DNA of 64,000 nucleotides from an uncultured Clostridium sp. (GTDB taxonomy: Bacteria; Bacillota; Clostridia; Clostridiales; Clostridiaceae): positions 1 to 64,000 of the forward strand of contig URGW01000010.1 of assembly GCA_900547475.1 (NCBI GenBank), written 5' to 3'. The notes below the pieces were generated by a model. That model worked only from the letters and a program-made list of their open reading frames with translations, searched no databases and was not told where the DNA came from. Each line of letters opens with the position of its first letter. The first letter of the stretch is position 1. Shown here one piece after another: positions 41,031 through 49,868 of this stretch. A program made the position numbers and the translations under genes.

Positions 41031-41339
41031 ATGTCAAAACAAAAAATAAGAATCAGATTAAAGGCTTTTGATCACACTATATTAGATCAATCTGCTGAAA
41101 AAATCGTTGAAACAGCTAAATCAACAGGAGCTAAGGTTGCAGGTCCAGTACCACTACCTACTGAAAAAGATGTTGTTACAATATTAAGAGCTGTTCATAA
41201 GTACAAAGATTCAAGAGAACAATTCGAAATCAGAACACACAAGAGATTAATCGACATCGTTAATCCATCACCAAAGACTGTTGATGCATTAATGAGATTA
41301 AACTTACCTGCTGGTGTAGATATCGAAATAAAGCTATAA
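41031..41339 (+). CDS. rpsJ: Ribosomal protein S10
   Basis: A 102-residue protein of the 30S head, also known as NusE in antitermination. Normal length. KIRIRLKAFDHTILDQSAEKIV start and the FEIRTHKRLIDI loop are conserved. GGAGGGAAACCAG places the start at ATG 41031; the open frame before it lies in the structured leader. First gene of the 31-gene superoperon. Confidence 0.98.
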   Translation: MSKQKIRIRLKAFDHTILDQSAEKIVETAKSTGAKVAGPVPLPTEKDVVTILRAVHKYKDSREQFEIRTHKRLIDIVNPSPKTVDALMRLNLPAGVDIEIKL

Positions 41340-41419
41340 TAGCTTAACTATTAAATAAACAGTTTGAACGGTTATGATTGCAAAAGTAATCCGCTAATAC
41401 GTTTAGGAGGTGTAAATAC

Positions 41420-42049
41420 ATGAAAAAAGCTATAATCGGTAAGAAAATAGGAATGACTCAAATTTTTGATGAAAATGGAAAGGTAGTTCCTGTAACTGTA
41501 GTAGAAGCTGGACCATGTGTTGTTGTTCAAAAGAAGACTATCGAAAAGGATGGTTATGAAGCAATACAAGTTGGTTTCGGTGAAATAAGAGAAAAATTAG
41601 TTAATAAGCCAAGAAAAGGACACTTTGCTAAGGCTGGAGTATCTTTAAGAAGAACATTAAAAGAGTTCAGATTAGAAGATTGCAGCGCTTACGAAGTAGG
41701 TCAAGAAATCAAAGCTGATATATTCGCAGCTGGAGATAAGATTGACGTTTCAGGAGTTTCTAAAGGTAAGGGATTCCAAGGTGTTATTAAGAGATGGAAT
41801 GCAAACAGAGGGCCAATGTCACACGGTTCTAAGTTCCACAGAGCAGTAGGTTCAATGGGAGCTTCTTCTGATCCATCAAGAACATTCAAGAACAAGAACA
41901 TGCCAGGTCACATGGGAGCTGTTAACACTACAGTATTAAACTTAGAAGTTGTTAAAGTAATAGCTGAAAAGAACTTAATATTAGTTAAGGGTGGTATCCC
42001 AGGTGCTAATAAGAGCACAGTTGTAATAAGAAACGCTGTTAAAGCTTAA
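41420..42049 (+). CDS. rplC: Ribosomal protein L3
   Basis: A 209-residue protein that starts 50S assembly. N-terminus KKAIIGKKIGMTQIFDENG and the long tip loop GVIKRWNANRGPMSHGSKFHRAVGSMG are present. TTTAGGAGGTGTAAATAC precedes the ATG. An 80-bp gap after rpsJ holds a G/C-richer stretch without a clear hairpin. Confidence 0.98.
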   Translation: MKKAIIGKKIGMTQIFDENGKVVPVTVVEAGPCVVVQKKTIEKDGYEAIQVGFGEIREKLVNKPRKGHFAKAGVSLRRTLKEFRLEDCSAYEVGQEIKADIFAAGDKIDVSGVSKGKGFQGVIKRWNANRGPMSHGSKFHRAVGSMGASSDPSRTFKNKNMPGHMGAVNTTVLNLEVVKVIAEKNLILVKGGIPGANKSTVVIRNAVKA

Positions 42050-42073
42050 TTTCTTTAGAAAGGAGGAGACAGA

Positions 42074-42694
42074 ATGCCTACAGTAGGATTATTTAACAAA
42101 GAAGGAAATAAGATTGAAGATATTCAATTAAATGATAAAGTATTCGCTGTTGAAGTGAATGCAGATGCTATGCATCAAGTAGTTGTTGCATTATTAGCTA
42201 ACAAGAGACAAGGAACTCAATCAGCTAAGACTAGAGCTGAGGTTAGAGGGGGCGGAATCAAGCCTTGGAGACAAAAGGGAACTGGTAGAGCTAGACAAGG
42301 ATCAATCAGAGCACCACAATGGATCAAAGGTGGAGTTGTATTCGCACCAAAGCCAAGAGATTACAGAATGTCAATACCAAAATCAATGAGAAGAGTTGCT
42401 ATGTTATCAGCATTAACTAGCAAAGTTCAAAATGATGAAATGGTAGTATTAGATAGCTTAACATTAGAAGCTCCTAAGACTAAGGAAATTGTTAAAATGT
42501 TAAATGCTTTCAATGCTAAGAAGACATTAATCGTTACTGCTGAAGCAAACGAAACAGTTTACAAATCAGCTAGAAATATAGAAGGAGTAGCAGTACTTCC
42601 AGTTAACAACATCAACGTTTATGATTTATTAAAATACTCAAAAGTAATCATGACTAAGGATGCTGTATCAAAGATTGAGGAGGTGTACGCATAA
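42074..42694 (+). CDS. rplD: Ribosomal protein L4
   Basis: A 206-residue protein lining the peptide exit tunnel. The tip loop RGGGIKPWRQKGTGRARQGSIRAPQW (about residues 59-85) is intact, as in macrolide-sensitive ribosomes. In E. coli L4 represses the S10 operon. Stop and the rplW start share an A (TAATG). Confidence 0.97.
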   Translation: MPTVGLFNKEGNKIEDIQLNDKVFAVEVNADAMHQVVVALLANKRQGTQSAKTRAEVRGGGIKPWRQKGTGRARQGSIRAPQWIKGGVVFAPKPRDYRMSIPKSMRRVAMLSALTSKVQNDEMVVLDSLTLEAPKTKEIVKMLNAFNAKKTLIVTAEANETVYKSARNIEGVAVLPVNNINVYDLLKYSKVIMTKDAVSKIEEVYA

Positions 42695-42990
42695 TGAAGT
42701 TAACAAGCCACGATATAATCAGAAAACCAGTTATAACTGAAAAGTCAATGGCTGCAATGGCAGAAAAGAAGTACACTTTCATAGTTCATATGAGCGCTAA
42801 CAAAGTTCAAATAAAGAAAGCGGTTGAAGAAGTTTTCGGCGTTAAAGTTGAAAAAGTTCAAACAATAAGAACTATGGGAAAAACTAAGAGAATGGGCGTA
42901 CATGTTGGTAAGAGAGCTGACCAAAAGAAAGCTATAATCACATTAGCTCAAGATAGCAAAGGTATTGAATTCTTCGAAGGAATGCAATAA
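42694..42990 (+). CDS. rplW: Ribosomal protein L23
   Basis: A 98-residue protein at the tunnel exit, docking site for trigger factor and SRP. IIRKPVITEKSM start and the KKAVEEVFGVKVEKVQTI segment are typical. GAGGAGGTGTACGC lies inside the end of rplD, which implies translational coupling. Confidence 0.97.
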   Translation: MKLTSHDIIRKPVITEKSMAAMAEKKYTFIVHMSANKVQIKKAVEEVFGVKVEKVQTIRTMGKTKRMGVHVGKRADQKKAIITLAQDSKGIEFFEGMQ

Positions 42991-43048
42991 TATCAAAGCG
43001 AAGTATTGGTAAAAATACCAGATAAGCTTAAAGAAGGAGGGAATTAGC

Positions 43049-43882
43049 ATGGCAGTTAAAAAGTTTAGACCTACTACACCATCAAGAAGACAAATGACAA
43101 TGGCAAGTTTTGAAGAAATAACTACAAACAGCCCAGAGAAATCACTTCTTGTTTCTTTAAAGAAAACTGGTGGTAGAAATGCTCAAGGTAAAATAACTGT
43201 AAGACACCACGGTGGTGGAGCTAAGAGAAAATACAGAATAATAGATTTCAAGAGAAATAAGGATGGTATTCCAGCAAAAGTTGCTACAATAGAATACGAT
43301 CCAAACAGAACAGCATACATTGCTTTAGTAGTATATGCTGATGGTGAAAAGAGATACATTCTTGCACCAGTAGGATTAAAAGTTGGAGATACAATCGTAT
43401 CTGGACCAGAAGCTGATATCAAAGTTGGTAATGCAAAAGCATTAAAAGATATGCCAGTTGGTACAGTTGTTCACAACATAGAATTACAAGCTGGTAAAGG
43501 TGGCCAAATGGTTAGATCAGCAGGTACTTCTGCTCAATTAATGGCTAAAGAAGGTAACTATGCAACATTAAGATTACCTTCAGGTGAAATGAGATATGTA
43601 AGAATCGAATGTAGAGCTACAATCGGTACAGTTTCTAATACTACTAACGATATCATCAACATTGGTAAAGCTGGTAGAAAGAGACACATGGGATGGAGAC
43701 CTACAGTTAGAGGTTCTGTAATGAACCCTTGCGATCACCCTCACGGTGGTGGTGAAGGTAGATCACCAATCGGTAGACCAAGTCCAGTTACTCCATGGGG
43801 TAAACCAGCACTTGGATACAAGACTAGAAAGAATAAGAAGTATTCTGATAGATTCATAATAAAGAGAAGAAATAGTAAGTAA
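43049..43882 (+). CDS. rplB: Ribosomal protein L2
   Basis: A 277-residue protein near the peptidyl transferase centre. The RHHGGGAKRKYRIIDFKRN region and the C-terminal VMNPCDHPHGGGEGRSPIGR loop with its essential His are present. AAGGAGGGAATTAGC precedes ATG 43049. Standard place after rplW. Confidence 0.98.
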   Translation: MAVKKFRPTTPSRRQMTMASFEEITTNSPEKSLLVSLKKTGGRNAQGKITVRHHGGGAKRKYRIIDFKRNKDGIPAKVATIEYDPNRTAYIALVVYADGEKRYILAPVGLKVGDTIVSGPEADIKVGNAKALKDMPVGTVVHNIELQAGKGGQMVRSAGTSAQLMAKEGNYATLRLPSGEMRYVRIECRATIGTVSNTTNDIINIGKAGRKRHMGWRPTVRGSVMNPCDHPHGGGEGRSPIGRPSPVTPWGKPALGYKTRKNKKYSDRFIIKRRNSK

Positions 43883-43947
43883 TTGAAGAGAAATTAATTC
43901 TCTTCAGGCTTACTGGGCCTAGAGATTATGAAGGGAGGCAAATTATA

Positions 43948-44232
43948 GTGAGTAGATCAATAAAAAAGGGACCTTTCGTACATGAAGGACTTTTAAAGAA
44001 GATAGAAGAAATGAATGCTAATGGTGAAAATAAGGTTGTTAAGACTTGGTCAAGATCATCAACAATTTTCCCACAAATGATTGGTCATACAATCGCTGTT
44101 CATGATGGTAGAAAACACGTTCCAGTATATGTGAGCGAAGATATGGTAGGACACAAATTAGGAGAATTTGCTCTTACTAGAACATACAGAGGACACGATT
44201 ACGACGAAAAAGCATCAAGAAAAAGAAAGTAA
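43948..44232 (+). CDS. rpsS: Ribosomal protein S19
   Basis: A 94-residue 30S head protein that contacts S13. SRSIKKGPFVHEGLLKK start and TIAVHDGRKHVPVYVSEDMVGHKLGEFA are conserved. GTG start with AAGGGAGGCAAATTATA. Confidence 0.97.
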   Translation: MSRSIKKGPFVHEGLLKKIEEMNANGENKVVKTWSRSSTIFPQMIGHTIAVHDGRKHVPVYVSEDMVGHKLGEFALTRTYRGHDYDEKASRKRK

Positions 44233-44253
44233 TCTGGGAAAGGAGGAACACCA

Positions 44254-44589
44254 ATGGAAGCTAGAGCTATAGCTAAATATGTTAGAATGTCTCCAATGAA
44301 AGTAGGAGTTGTTCTTGATTTAATAAGAGGAAAAAACGTTAACGAGGCTTTCGCTATATTACAATACACTCCAAAAGATGCTGCAGTTGTTATAAACAAA
44401 GTTTTAAAATCAGCTGTTGCAAATGCAGAGAACAATCATGACTTAAATGTTGAAAACTTATATGTTGCTGAAACATTCGTAGGTGCTGGTCCAACTTTAA
44501 AGAGATTCAGACCAATGGACCACGGAAAAGCGTTCAGAATCAATAAGAGAACAAGTCATATAACAGTAGTAGTTAAAGAAAGAGCTTAG
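44254..44589 (+). CDS. rplV: Ribosomal protein L22
   Basis: A 111-residue protein whose beta-hairpin lines the exit tunnel. The family end RFRPMDHGKAFRINKRTSHITVVV is clear. No insertion or deletion suggesting macrolide resistance was noted. GAAAGGAGGAACACC precedes the ATG. Confidence 0.97.
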   Translation: MEARAIAKYVRMSPMKVGVVLDLIRGKNVNEAFAILQYTPKDAAVVINKVLKSAVANAENNHDLNVENLYVAETFVGAGPTLKRFRPMDHGKAFRINKRTSHITVVVKERA

Positions 44590-44609
44590 TAAGAAGGAGG
44601 GAAAAACAA

Positions 44610-45278
44610 GTGGGTCAAAAAGTACATCCTCACGGACTTAGAGTTGGAGTTATCAAAGGTTGGGATGCAAAATGGTATGCTGATAAGAGAACATTTGCAG
44701 ATAACTTAATCGAAGATAACAAAATAAGAGAATTCGTAAAGAAAGAACTTTTCTCAGCTGGTATAGCTAAGATTGAAATCGAAAGATCAGCTAAAAGAGT
44801 TAAGTTAAATATATATACTGCTAAACCAGGTGTTGTTATCGGTAAAGGTGGTGCAGGAATCGAAGCTTTAAAAGCTAAGGTTGCTAAATTAGTAAACGGA
44901 AAGAACATTTTAATAAACATAGTTGAAGTTAAGAATGCTGAAGCAAACGCTCAATTAGTTGCTGAAAACATTGCTGCTCAATTAGAAAAAAGAGTTTCTT
45001 TCAGAAGAGCTATGAAACAAAGCATCCAAAGAGCTATGAAATTAGGAGCTAAGGGTGTTAAAACAGCTTGTTCAGGAAGATTAGGCGGAGCTGAAATCGC
45101 TAGAACTGAACAATATCATGAAGGAACAATTCCACTACAAACATTAAGAGCTGATATCGATTATGGATTTGCTGAAGCAGATACAACATACGGTAAAATC
45201 GGAGTTAAAGTTTGGGTTTATAATGGAGAAGTTCTTCCAACTAAAAAAGTTGAAAAGAAGGAAGAAGTTAACGCGTAA
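44610..45278 (+). CDS. rpsC: Ribosomal protein S3
   Basis: A 222-residue protein at the mRNA entry. N-terminal GQKVHPHGLRVGVIKGWDAKWYAD, a KH domain with VIGKGGAGIEALKAKV (about residues 72-87) and the C-terminal GAKGVKTACSGRLGGAEIAR. GTG start after AAGGAGGGAAAAACAA. Confidence 0.98.
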   Translation: MGQKVHPHGLRVGVIKGWDAKWYADKRTFADNLIEDNKIREFVKKELFSAGIAKIEIERSAKRVKLNIYTAKPGVVIGKGGAGIEALKAKVAKLVNGKNILINIVEVKNAEANAQLVAENIAAQLEKRVSFRRAMKQSIQRAMKLGAKGVKTACSGRLGGAEIARTEQYHEGTIPLQTLRADIDYGFAEADTTYGKIGVKVWVYNGEVLPTKKVEKKEEVNA

Positions 45279-45296
45279 GAAAGGAGGAATATAATC

Positions 45297-45731
45297 ATGT
45301 TAATGCCTAAAAGAGTTAAGCATCGTAAGGTACAACGTGGTAGAATGAAAGGAAAAGCTACTAGAGGTAATTTCCTTGCATACGGAGATTTTGGTATCCA
45401 AGCGCAAACTTGTGGATGGATAACAAGTAACCAAATAGAATCTGCCAGAATAGCAATTAACAGATACATTAGAAGAGGAGGAAAACTTTGGATAAAAGTA
45501 TTCCCAGATAAGCCAGTTACTGAAAAACCAGCTGAAACAAGAATGGGTTCTGGTAAAGGTTCACCAGAATACTGGGTAGCTGTAGTTAAACCTGGTAGAG
45601 TATTATTCGAATTATCAGGAGTTAACGAAGAAGTTGCAAGAGAAGCAATGAGACTTGCATCACACAAACTTCCTGTAAAGTGTAAATTCGTTACAAGAAG
45701 AGATTTTGAGGAAATGGGTGGTGAAGAATAA
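45297..45731 (+). CDS. rplP: Ribosomal protein L16
   Basis: A 144-residue 50S protein next to the A site. MLMPKRVKHRKVQRGRMKG start and GSGKGSPEYWVAVVKPGR loop are typical. GAAAGGAGGAATATAATC points to ATG 45297. Its stop overlaps the rpmC start (TAATG). Confidence 0.97.
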   Translation: MLMPKRVKHRKVQRGRMKGKATRGNFLAYGDFGIQAQTCGWITSNQIESARIAINRYIRRGGKLWIKVFPDKPVTEKPAETRMGSGKGSPEYWVAVVKPGRVLFELSGVNEEVAREAMRLASHKLPVKCKFVTRRDFEEMGGEE

Positions 45732-45943
45732 TGAAGGCTAGAGAATTAAAAGATTTAAGAGCAAATAATCCTCAAGATTTAGTTGCTAAATTAGGAGAAT
45801 TAAAAGCTGAATTATTCAACTTAAGATTCCAATTAGCTACAGGACAATTAGAAAATCCTATGAGAATAAGAGAAGTAAAGAAATCTATAGCCCAAATCAA
45901 AACCATCATTAGAGAAGAAGAGATCAGGGCATTTGAACAGTAA
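45731..45943 (+). CDS. rpmC: Ribosomal protein L29
   Basis: A 70-residue helical hairpin protein near the tunnel exit. KARELKDLRANNPQDL start and NLRFQLATGQLENPMRIREVKKSIA are characteristic. One-base overlap with rplP indicates coupling; its RBS is inside the end of rplP. Confidence 0.95.
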   Translation: MKARELKDLRANNPQDLVAKLGELKAELFNLRFQLATGQLENPMRIREVKKSIAQIKTIIREEEIRAFEQ

Positions 45944-45965
45944 ATCTGGAAGGAGGTAGCCCCTA

Positions 45966-46220
45966 ATGGAAAGAGGATTAAGAAAGAAGAAAATCGGTAG
46001 AGTTGTTTCTGATAAAATGGATAAAACTATCGTAGTTGCTGTTGAAACTAAGGTAAGACATCCACTATACGGAAAAACTATGAACAGAACTACTAAATTC
46101 AAGGCTCATGATGAAAATAATGAAGCTAACATGAATGATAGAGTATTAATAATGGAAACTAGACCATTATCTAAAGATAAGAGATGGAGACTTGTTGAAA
46201 TAGTTGAAAGAGCTAAATAA
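45966..46220 (+). CDS. rpsQ: Ribosomal protein S17
   Basis: An 84-residue OB-fold primary binding protein of 16S rRNA. RKKKIGRVVSDKMDKTIVVAVE start and ETRPLSKDKRWRLVEIVE end are conserved. GGAAGGAGGTAGCCCCTA precedes the ATG. Confidence 0.97.
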   Translation: MERGLRKKKIGRVVSDKMDKTIVVAVETKVRHPLYGKTMNRTTKFKAHDENNEANMNDRVLIMETRPLSKDKRWRLVEIVERAK

Positions 46221-46252
46221 GCTTTTAAAGACTGAAAGGAGGGTAAATTTCA

Positions 46253-46621
46253 ATGATACAACAACAAACCTTATTAAAGGTAGCAGATAACTCAGGTGCA
46301 AAAGAAATCATGTGTATCAGAGTTTTAGGCGGATCAAAGAGAAAGTTCGGTAACATTGGAGATGTAATAGTAGCTAGCGTTAAAAGTGCAACACCAGGCG
46401 GAGTTGTTAAAAAAGGTGACGTTGTAAAAGCTGTTATTGTTAGATCAGTAAGAGGATTAAGAAGAGCTGACGGTTCATACATCAAATTCGATGAGAACGC
46501 TGCTGTTATAATAAAAGAAGATAAGCAACCAAGAGGAACTCGTATCTTCGGACCAGTTGCTAGGGAGCTAAGAGATAAAGAATTTAACAAAATATTATCA
46601 TTAGCACCAGAAGTTCTATAA
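46253..46621 (+). CDS. rplN: Ribosomal protein L14
   Basis: A 122-residue subunit-interface protein. MIQQQTLLKVADNSGAKEIMCIRVLGGS start and RIFGPVARELRDKEFNKILSLAPEVL end match the family exactly. Binding site for the silencing factor RsfS in known species. AAAGGAGGGTAAATTTC precedes the ATG. Confidence 0.98.
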   Translation: MIQQQTLLKVADNSGAKEIMCIRVLGGSKRKFGNIGDVIVASVKSATPGGVVKKGDVVKAVIVRSVRGLRRADGSYIKFDENAAVIIKEDKQPRGTRIFGPVARELRDKEFNKILSLAPEVL

Positions 46622-46638
46622 TAGAGGAGGTGGCTAAT

Positions 46639-46953
46639 TTGAAGTTACACGTTAAAAAGAACGACACAGTAGTAGTTATTTCTGGTAAAGATGCTGGAAA
46701 GACTGGTGAAGTTTTAAAGGTATACCCAAAAACAGGAAAAGTTCTTGTTCAAGGAGTTAACATAGTAAAGAAACACCAAAAGCCAACTAGAGCAAACGCT
46801 CAAGGTGGAATAATAGAAAAAGAAGGAGCTATATACAGCTCAAAAGTTATGTTATACTGCACAAAATGCAAAAATGCTACAAGAATTAGCAGTAAAATCT
46901 TAGAAGATGGTACTAAGGTTAGAGTTTGTAAGAAGTGTGGAGAAACATTCTAA
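46639..46953 (+). CDS. rplX: Ribosomal protein L24 with C4 zinc-ribbon-like end
   Basis: A 104-residue assembly-initiator protein with an N-terminal KOW motif (KNDTVVVISGKDAGKTGEVLKVYP). The C-terminal part has CTKC and, 20 or so residues later, CKKC, a C4 arrangement that could bind zinc; Bacillus L24 lacks it as far as I recall. GAGGAGG at 46624-46630 is the RBS, so the start is TTG 46639 rather than the GTG inside that site. Confidence 0.93.
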   Translation: MKLHVKKNDTVVVISGKDAGKTGEVLKVYPKTGKVLVQGVNIVKKHQKPTRANAQGGIIEKEGAIYSSKVMLYCTKCKNATRISSKILEDGTKVRVCKKCGETF

Positions 46954-46975
46954 AATCTGAAAGGAGGTACTAATT

Positions 46976-47518
46976 ATGACACCAAGACTTCAAGAGAAGT
47001 ACACAAATGAAGTAATTCAAGCTATGACAGAAAAGTTCGGATACAAAAACATAATGGAAGTTCCAAAGCTTGAAAAAATCGTTATAAATATGGGAGTTGG
47101 AGAAGCTAAAGATAACCAAAAGGTTTTAGAATCTGCGGTTGCTGATTTACAACTTATCTCAGGACAAAAGCCAATCTTAACTAGAGCAAAGAAATCAGTT
47201 GCTAACTTTAAGATAAGAGAGAACATGGCATTAGGATGTAAAGTTACATTAAGAGGAGCAAAGATGTTTGAATTTGCTGATAAGCTAATGTCTATAGCTC
47301 TTCCAAGAGTTAGAGACTTCAGAGGGGTTTCTGATAGAGCATTTGATGGAAGAGGAAATTATTCTTTAGGAATTAAAGAACAATTAATATTCCCAGAAAT
47401 AGAATACGATAAGATCGATAAGGTTAGAGGAATGGATATCATCTTCGTTACAACTGCAAAAACTGACGAAGAAGCAAGAGAATTATTAAGATTCCTTGGA
47501 ATGCCATTCGCTCAATAA
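46976..47518 (+). CDS. rplE: Ribosomal protein L5
   Basis: A 180-residue protein that binds 5S rRNA and bridges to S13. LEKIVINMGVGEAKDN and the RDFRGVSDRAFDGRGNYSLGIKEQLIFPEI segment are present. AAAGGAGGTACTAATT precedes the ATG. Confidence 0.98.
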   Translation: MTPRLQEKYTNEVIQAMTEKFGYKNIMEVPKLEKIVINMGVGEAKDNQKVLESAVADLQLISGQKPILTRAKKSVANFKIRENMALGCKVTLRGAKMFEFADKLMSIALPRVRDFRGVSDRAFDGRGNYSLGIKEQLIFPEIEYDKIDKVRGMDIIFVTTAKTDEEARELLRFLGMPFAQ

Positions 47519-47533
47519 TAAGGAGGGAAAACT

Positions 47534-47719
47534 GTGGCACGTAAAGCTATTATTGAAAAGTGGAGCAAAGCTCCTAAATATAAAACAAGAGCTTATACAA
47601 GATGCAGAATATGTGGAAGACCACATGCAGTATTAAGAAAGTTTGGTATTTGCCGTATATGCTTTAGAGAACTTGCTTACAAAGGTGAAATTCCTGGTTG
47701 TAAGAAGGCAAGCTGGTAA
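47534..47719 (+). CDS. rpsN: Ribosomal protein S14, zinc (type Z) form
   Basis: A 61-residue short S14 with CRIC...CRIC zinc ligands (about residues 24-43). The longer zinc-free S14 used under zinc starvation is not at this locus. GTG start after AAGGAGGGAAAACT. Placed between rplE and rpsH as in other Firmicutes. Confidence 0.97.
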   Translation: MARKAIIEKWSKAPKYKTRAYTRCRICGRPHAVLRKFGICRICFRELAYKGEIPGCKKASW

Positions 47720-47747
47720 ACCTAACGACTGAAAGGAGGCAAATTAA

Positions 47748-48146
47748 ATGGTTATGACAGATCCTATCGCAGATTTACTAACTCGTATTAGAAATGCGAA
47801 TGCTGTAAGACACGAAGTAGTAGAAGTTCCTTCTTCAAACGTAAAGAAGGCTGTTGCAAATATATTATTACAAGAGGGATACATCAAAAATATTGAAGAA
47901 TACAATGACGGTGTTGTTCCAATGATGAGATTATCTCTTAAATACGGTTCTAACAAAGAAAGAGTTATAACTGGAATTAAGAGAATATCAAAGCCAGGTT
48001 TAAGAGTATACTGTAAGAAAGATGAAGTTCCAAGAGTTCTTAATGGATTAGGAATCGCTGTAATTTCAACTTCAAAAGGTATAGTTGTAGACAGAGAAGC
48101 TAGAAAATTAGGCTTAGGTGGAGAAGTTGTTTGCTACGTTTGGTAG
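47748..48146 (+). CDS. rpsH: Ribosomal protein S8
   Basis: A 132-residue central-domain protein. DPIADLLTRIRNAN start and VISTSKGIVVDREARKLGLGGEVVCYVW end are conserved. AAAGGAGGCAAATTAA supports ATG 47748; ATG 47754 is an alternative. In E. coli S8 represses the spc operon at the rplE start; I did not find the mimic here. Confidence 0.97.
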   Translation: MVMTDPIADLLTRIRNANAVRHEVVEVPSSNVKKAVANILLQEGYIKNIEEYNDGVVPMMRLSLKYGSNKERVITGIKRISKPGLRVYCKKDEVPRVLNGLGIAVISTSKGIVVDREARKLGLGGEVVCYVW

Positions 48147-48211
48147 TAACTAATTTTGAAAATTAACTAGATTAACATATAGATCTAACAAGTAATACAG
48201 GAGGTGCGGTT

Positions 48212-48754
48212 ATGTCAAGAGTAGGTAGATTACCAATAGCTATCCCTGCTGGTGTTACAGTAACAGTTTCTGAAGAGAACGTTGTTACTGTAAAAGGACC
48301 TAAAGGGCAATTAGTTAAGGCTATGGACAAAGACATGAATATAGCAGTTGAAGACAACCAAGTTGTTGTTACAAGACCTAGTGACGTTAAAGAGCACAGA
48401 GCTCTTCACGGTTTAACTAGAGCATTAATCAACAACATGATCATAGGAGTTGAAAAGGGATACCAAAAGACTCTAGAATTAATCGGTGTTGGTTACAGAG
48501 CTCAATTACAAGGAAAGAAACTTGTAATGAACTTAGGATATTCACACCCAGTTGAAATAGAACCAGCTGAAGGAATTACTTTCGAAACTCCAGCAGCTAC
48601 AAAGGTAGTTGTATCAGGAATCGATAAGCAATTAGTTGGTGCTGCTGCTGCTGATATCAGAAAGTGGAGAAAACCTGAACCATATAAGGGTAAAGGAATT
48701 AAGTTCGAAGGCGAAGTTATCAGACGTAAAGAAGGTAAAACTGGTAAGAAATAA
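48212..48754 (+). CDS. rplF: Ribosomal protein L6
   Basis: A 180-residue protein of two similar RNA-binding domains near the sarcin-ricin loop. SRVGRLPIAIPAGV start, GVGYRAQLQGKKLVMNLGYSHPVE in the middle, and RKPEPYKGKGIKFEGEVIRRKEGKTGKK end are family marks. CAGGAGGTGCGGTT precedes the ATG. Confidence 0.98.
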   Translation: MSRVGRLPIAIPAGVTVTVSEENVVTVKGPKGQLVKAMDKDMNIAVEDNQVVVTRPSDVKEHRALHGLTRALINNMIIGVEKGYQKTLELIGVGYRAQLQGKKLVMNLGYSHPVEIEPAEGITFETPAATKVVVSGIDKQLVGAAAADIRKWRKPEPYKGKGIKFEGEVIRRKEGKTGKK

Positions 48755-48773
48755 TTAGGAAGGAGTGAACCTT

Positions 48774-49136
48774 ATGTTCAAGAAGGCAGACAAAAAAGCA
48801 AGTAGAGCAAAGCGTCACCTTAGAGTACGTAAGAAAATTTCTGGTACTCCTGAAAGACCAAGACTTTCAGTTTACAGAAGTGAAAAAAATATATATGCTC
48901 AAATCATAGATGATATAAATGCTGTTACTTTAGTATCTGCTTCAACATTAGATAAAGATGTTGACGTTAAAGTAGGCGGAAACAAAGAAGCTGCTAAATT
49001 AGTTGGTGAACTAGTTGCTAAGAGAGCTTTAGATAAAGGTATTACTGAAGTTGTATTCGACAGAGGTGGATACGTATATCACGGAAGAGTTCAAACATTA
49101 GCAGAAAGCGCTAGAGAAGCAGGCTTAAAATTCTAA
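48774..49136 (+). CDS. rplR: Ribosomal protein L18
   Basis: A 120-residue 5S rRNA-binding protein. RHLRVRKKISGTPERPRLSVYRSEKNIYAQIIDD and VVFDRGGYVYHGRVQTLAESAREAGLKF are typical. The frame opens earlier at GTG 48765, but that lies in the AGGAAGGAGTG site, so ATG 48774 is chosen. Confidence 0.97.
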   Translation: MFKKADKKASRAKRHLRVRKKISGTPERPRLSVYRSEKNIYAQIIDDINAVTLVSASTLDKDVDVKVGGNKEAAKLVGELVAKRALDKGITEVVFDRGGYVYHGRVQTLAESAREAGLKF

Positions 49137-49156
49137 TCAAACAAGGAGGGAAATCA

Positions 49157-49654
49157 ATGAGAATCGATCCTAGCACACTAGACCTTAAGGAAAAGGTTGT
49201 TTTTATAAACAGAGTTACTAAGGTTGTTAAGGGTGGTAGAAACTTCAGATTCAGCGCTTTAGTTGTTGTTGGTGATGAGAACGGACACGTAGGCGTAGGA
49301 ATGGGTAAGTCAATCGAAATCCCAGAAGCAATTAAAAAAGGTATCGAAGACGCTAAGAAAAACATGGTTAGCGTTGCTATAGTTGGAACAACAGTTCCTC
49401 ATGAAATATATGGTAAGTTTGGAACTGGTAAAGTTTTAATCATGCCAGCTAAAGAAGGTACAGGAGTTATCGCTGGTGGACCAGCAAGAGCTGTACTTGA
49501 ATTAGCAGGATTAAAGGACGTTAGAGCTAAGTCTTTAGGTTCAAACAATCCAAGAAACATGGTAAATGCTACAATCAACGGTTTAGCAAGCTTAAGAACA
49601 GCTGAAGATATAGCTAAGTTAAGAGGCAAAACTGTAGAAGAAATATTAGGTTAG
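49157..49654 (+). CDS. rpsE: Ribosomal protein S5
   Basis: A 165-residue protein near the decoding site. LKEKVVFINRVTKVVKGGRNFRFSALVVVGD loop (spectinomycin region, wild-type in appearance) and GGPARAVLELAGLKDVRAKSLGSNNPRNMVNAT are present. CAAGGAGGGAAATCA precedes the ATG. Confidence 0.98.
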   Translation: MRIDPSTLDLKEKVVFINRVTKVVKGGRNFRFSALVVVGDENGHVGVGMGKSIEIPEAIKKGIEDAKKNMVSVAIVGTTVPHEIYGKFGTGKVLIMPAKEGTGVIAGGPARAVLELAGLKDVRAKSLGSNNPRNMVNATINGLASLRTAEDIAKLRGKTVEEILG

Positions 49655-49666
49655 GAGGTATACGCA

Positions 49667-49846
49667 ATGGCAAAGATAAAGGTTACTTTAGTTAAAAGCT
49701 TAATAGGCAGAAAGAAAGACCATATCGCTACTGCAAATGCTCTTGGTCTAAGAAAGATTAACAAAACTGTAGAGCATGAGGATACTCCTCAAATCAGAGG
49801 TATGATCAACAAAGTTGACTACTTATTAAAAGTAGAAGAAGTATAA
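49667..49846 (+). CDS. rpmD: Ribosomal protein L30
   Basis: A 59-residue 50S protein, read directly. ATG 49667 follows TAGGAGGTATACGCA, and TAA is at 49844-49846. AKIKVTLVKSLIGRKKDHIATANALGL and RGMINKVDYLLKVEE match L30. Lies between rpsE and rplO as expected. Confidence 0.96.
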   Translation: MAKIKVTLVKSLIGRKKDHIATANALGLRKINKTVEHEDTPQIRGMINKVDYLLKVEEV

Positions 49847-49868
49847 TAAAGAGGAGGTGCACTAAGAT

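Noticed and set aside
45218..45667. 149-codon frame on the - strand over rplP
   Set aside because: Shadow frame in highly biased ribosomal protein codons; no support for translation.
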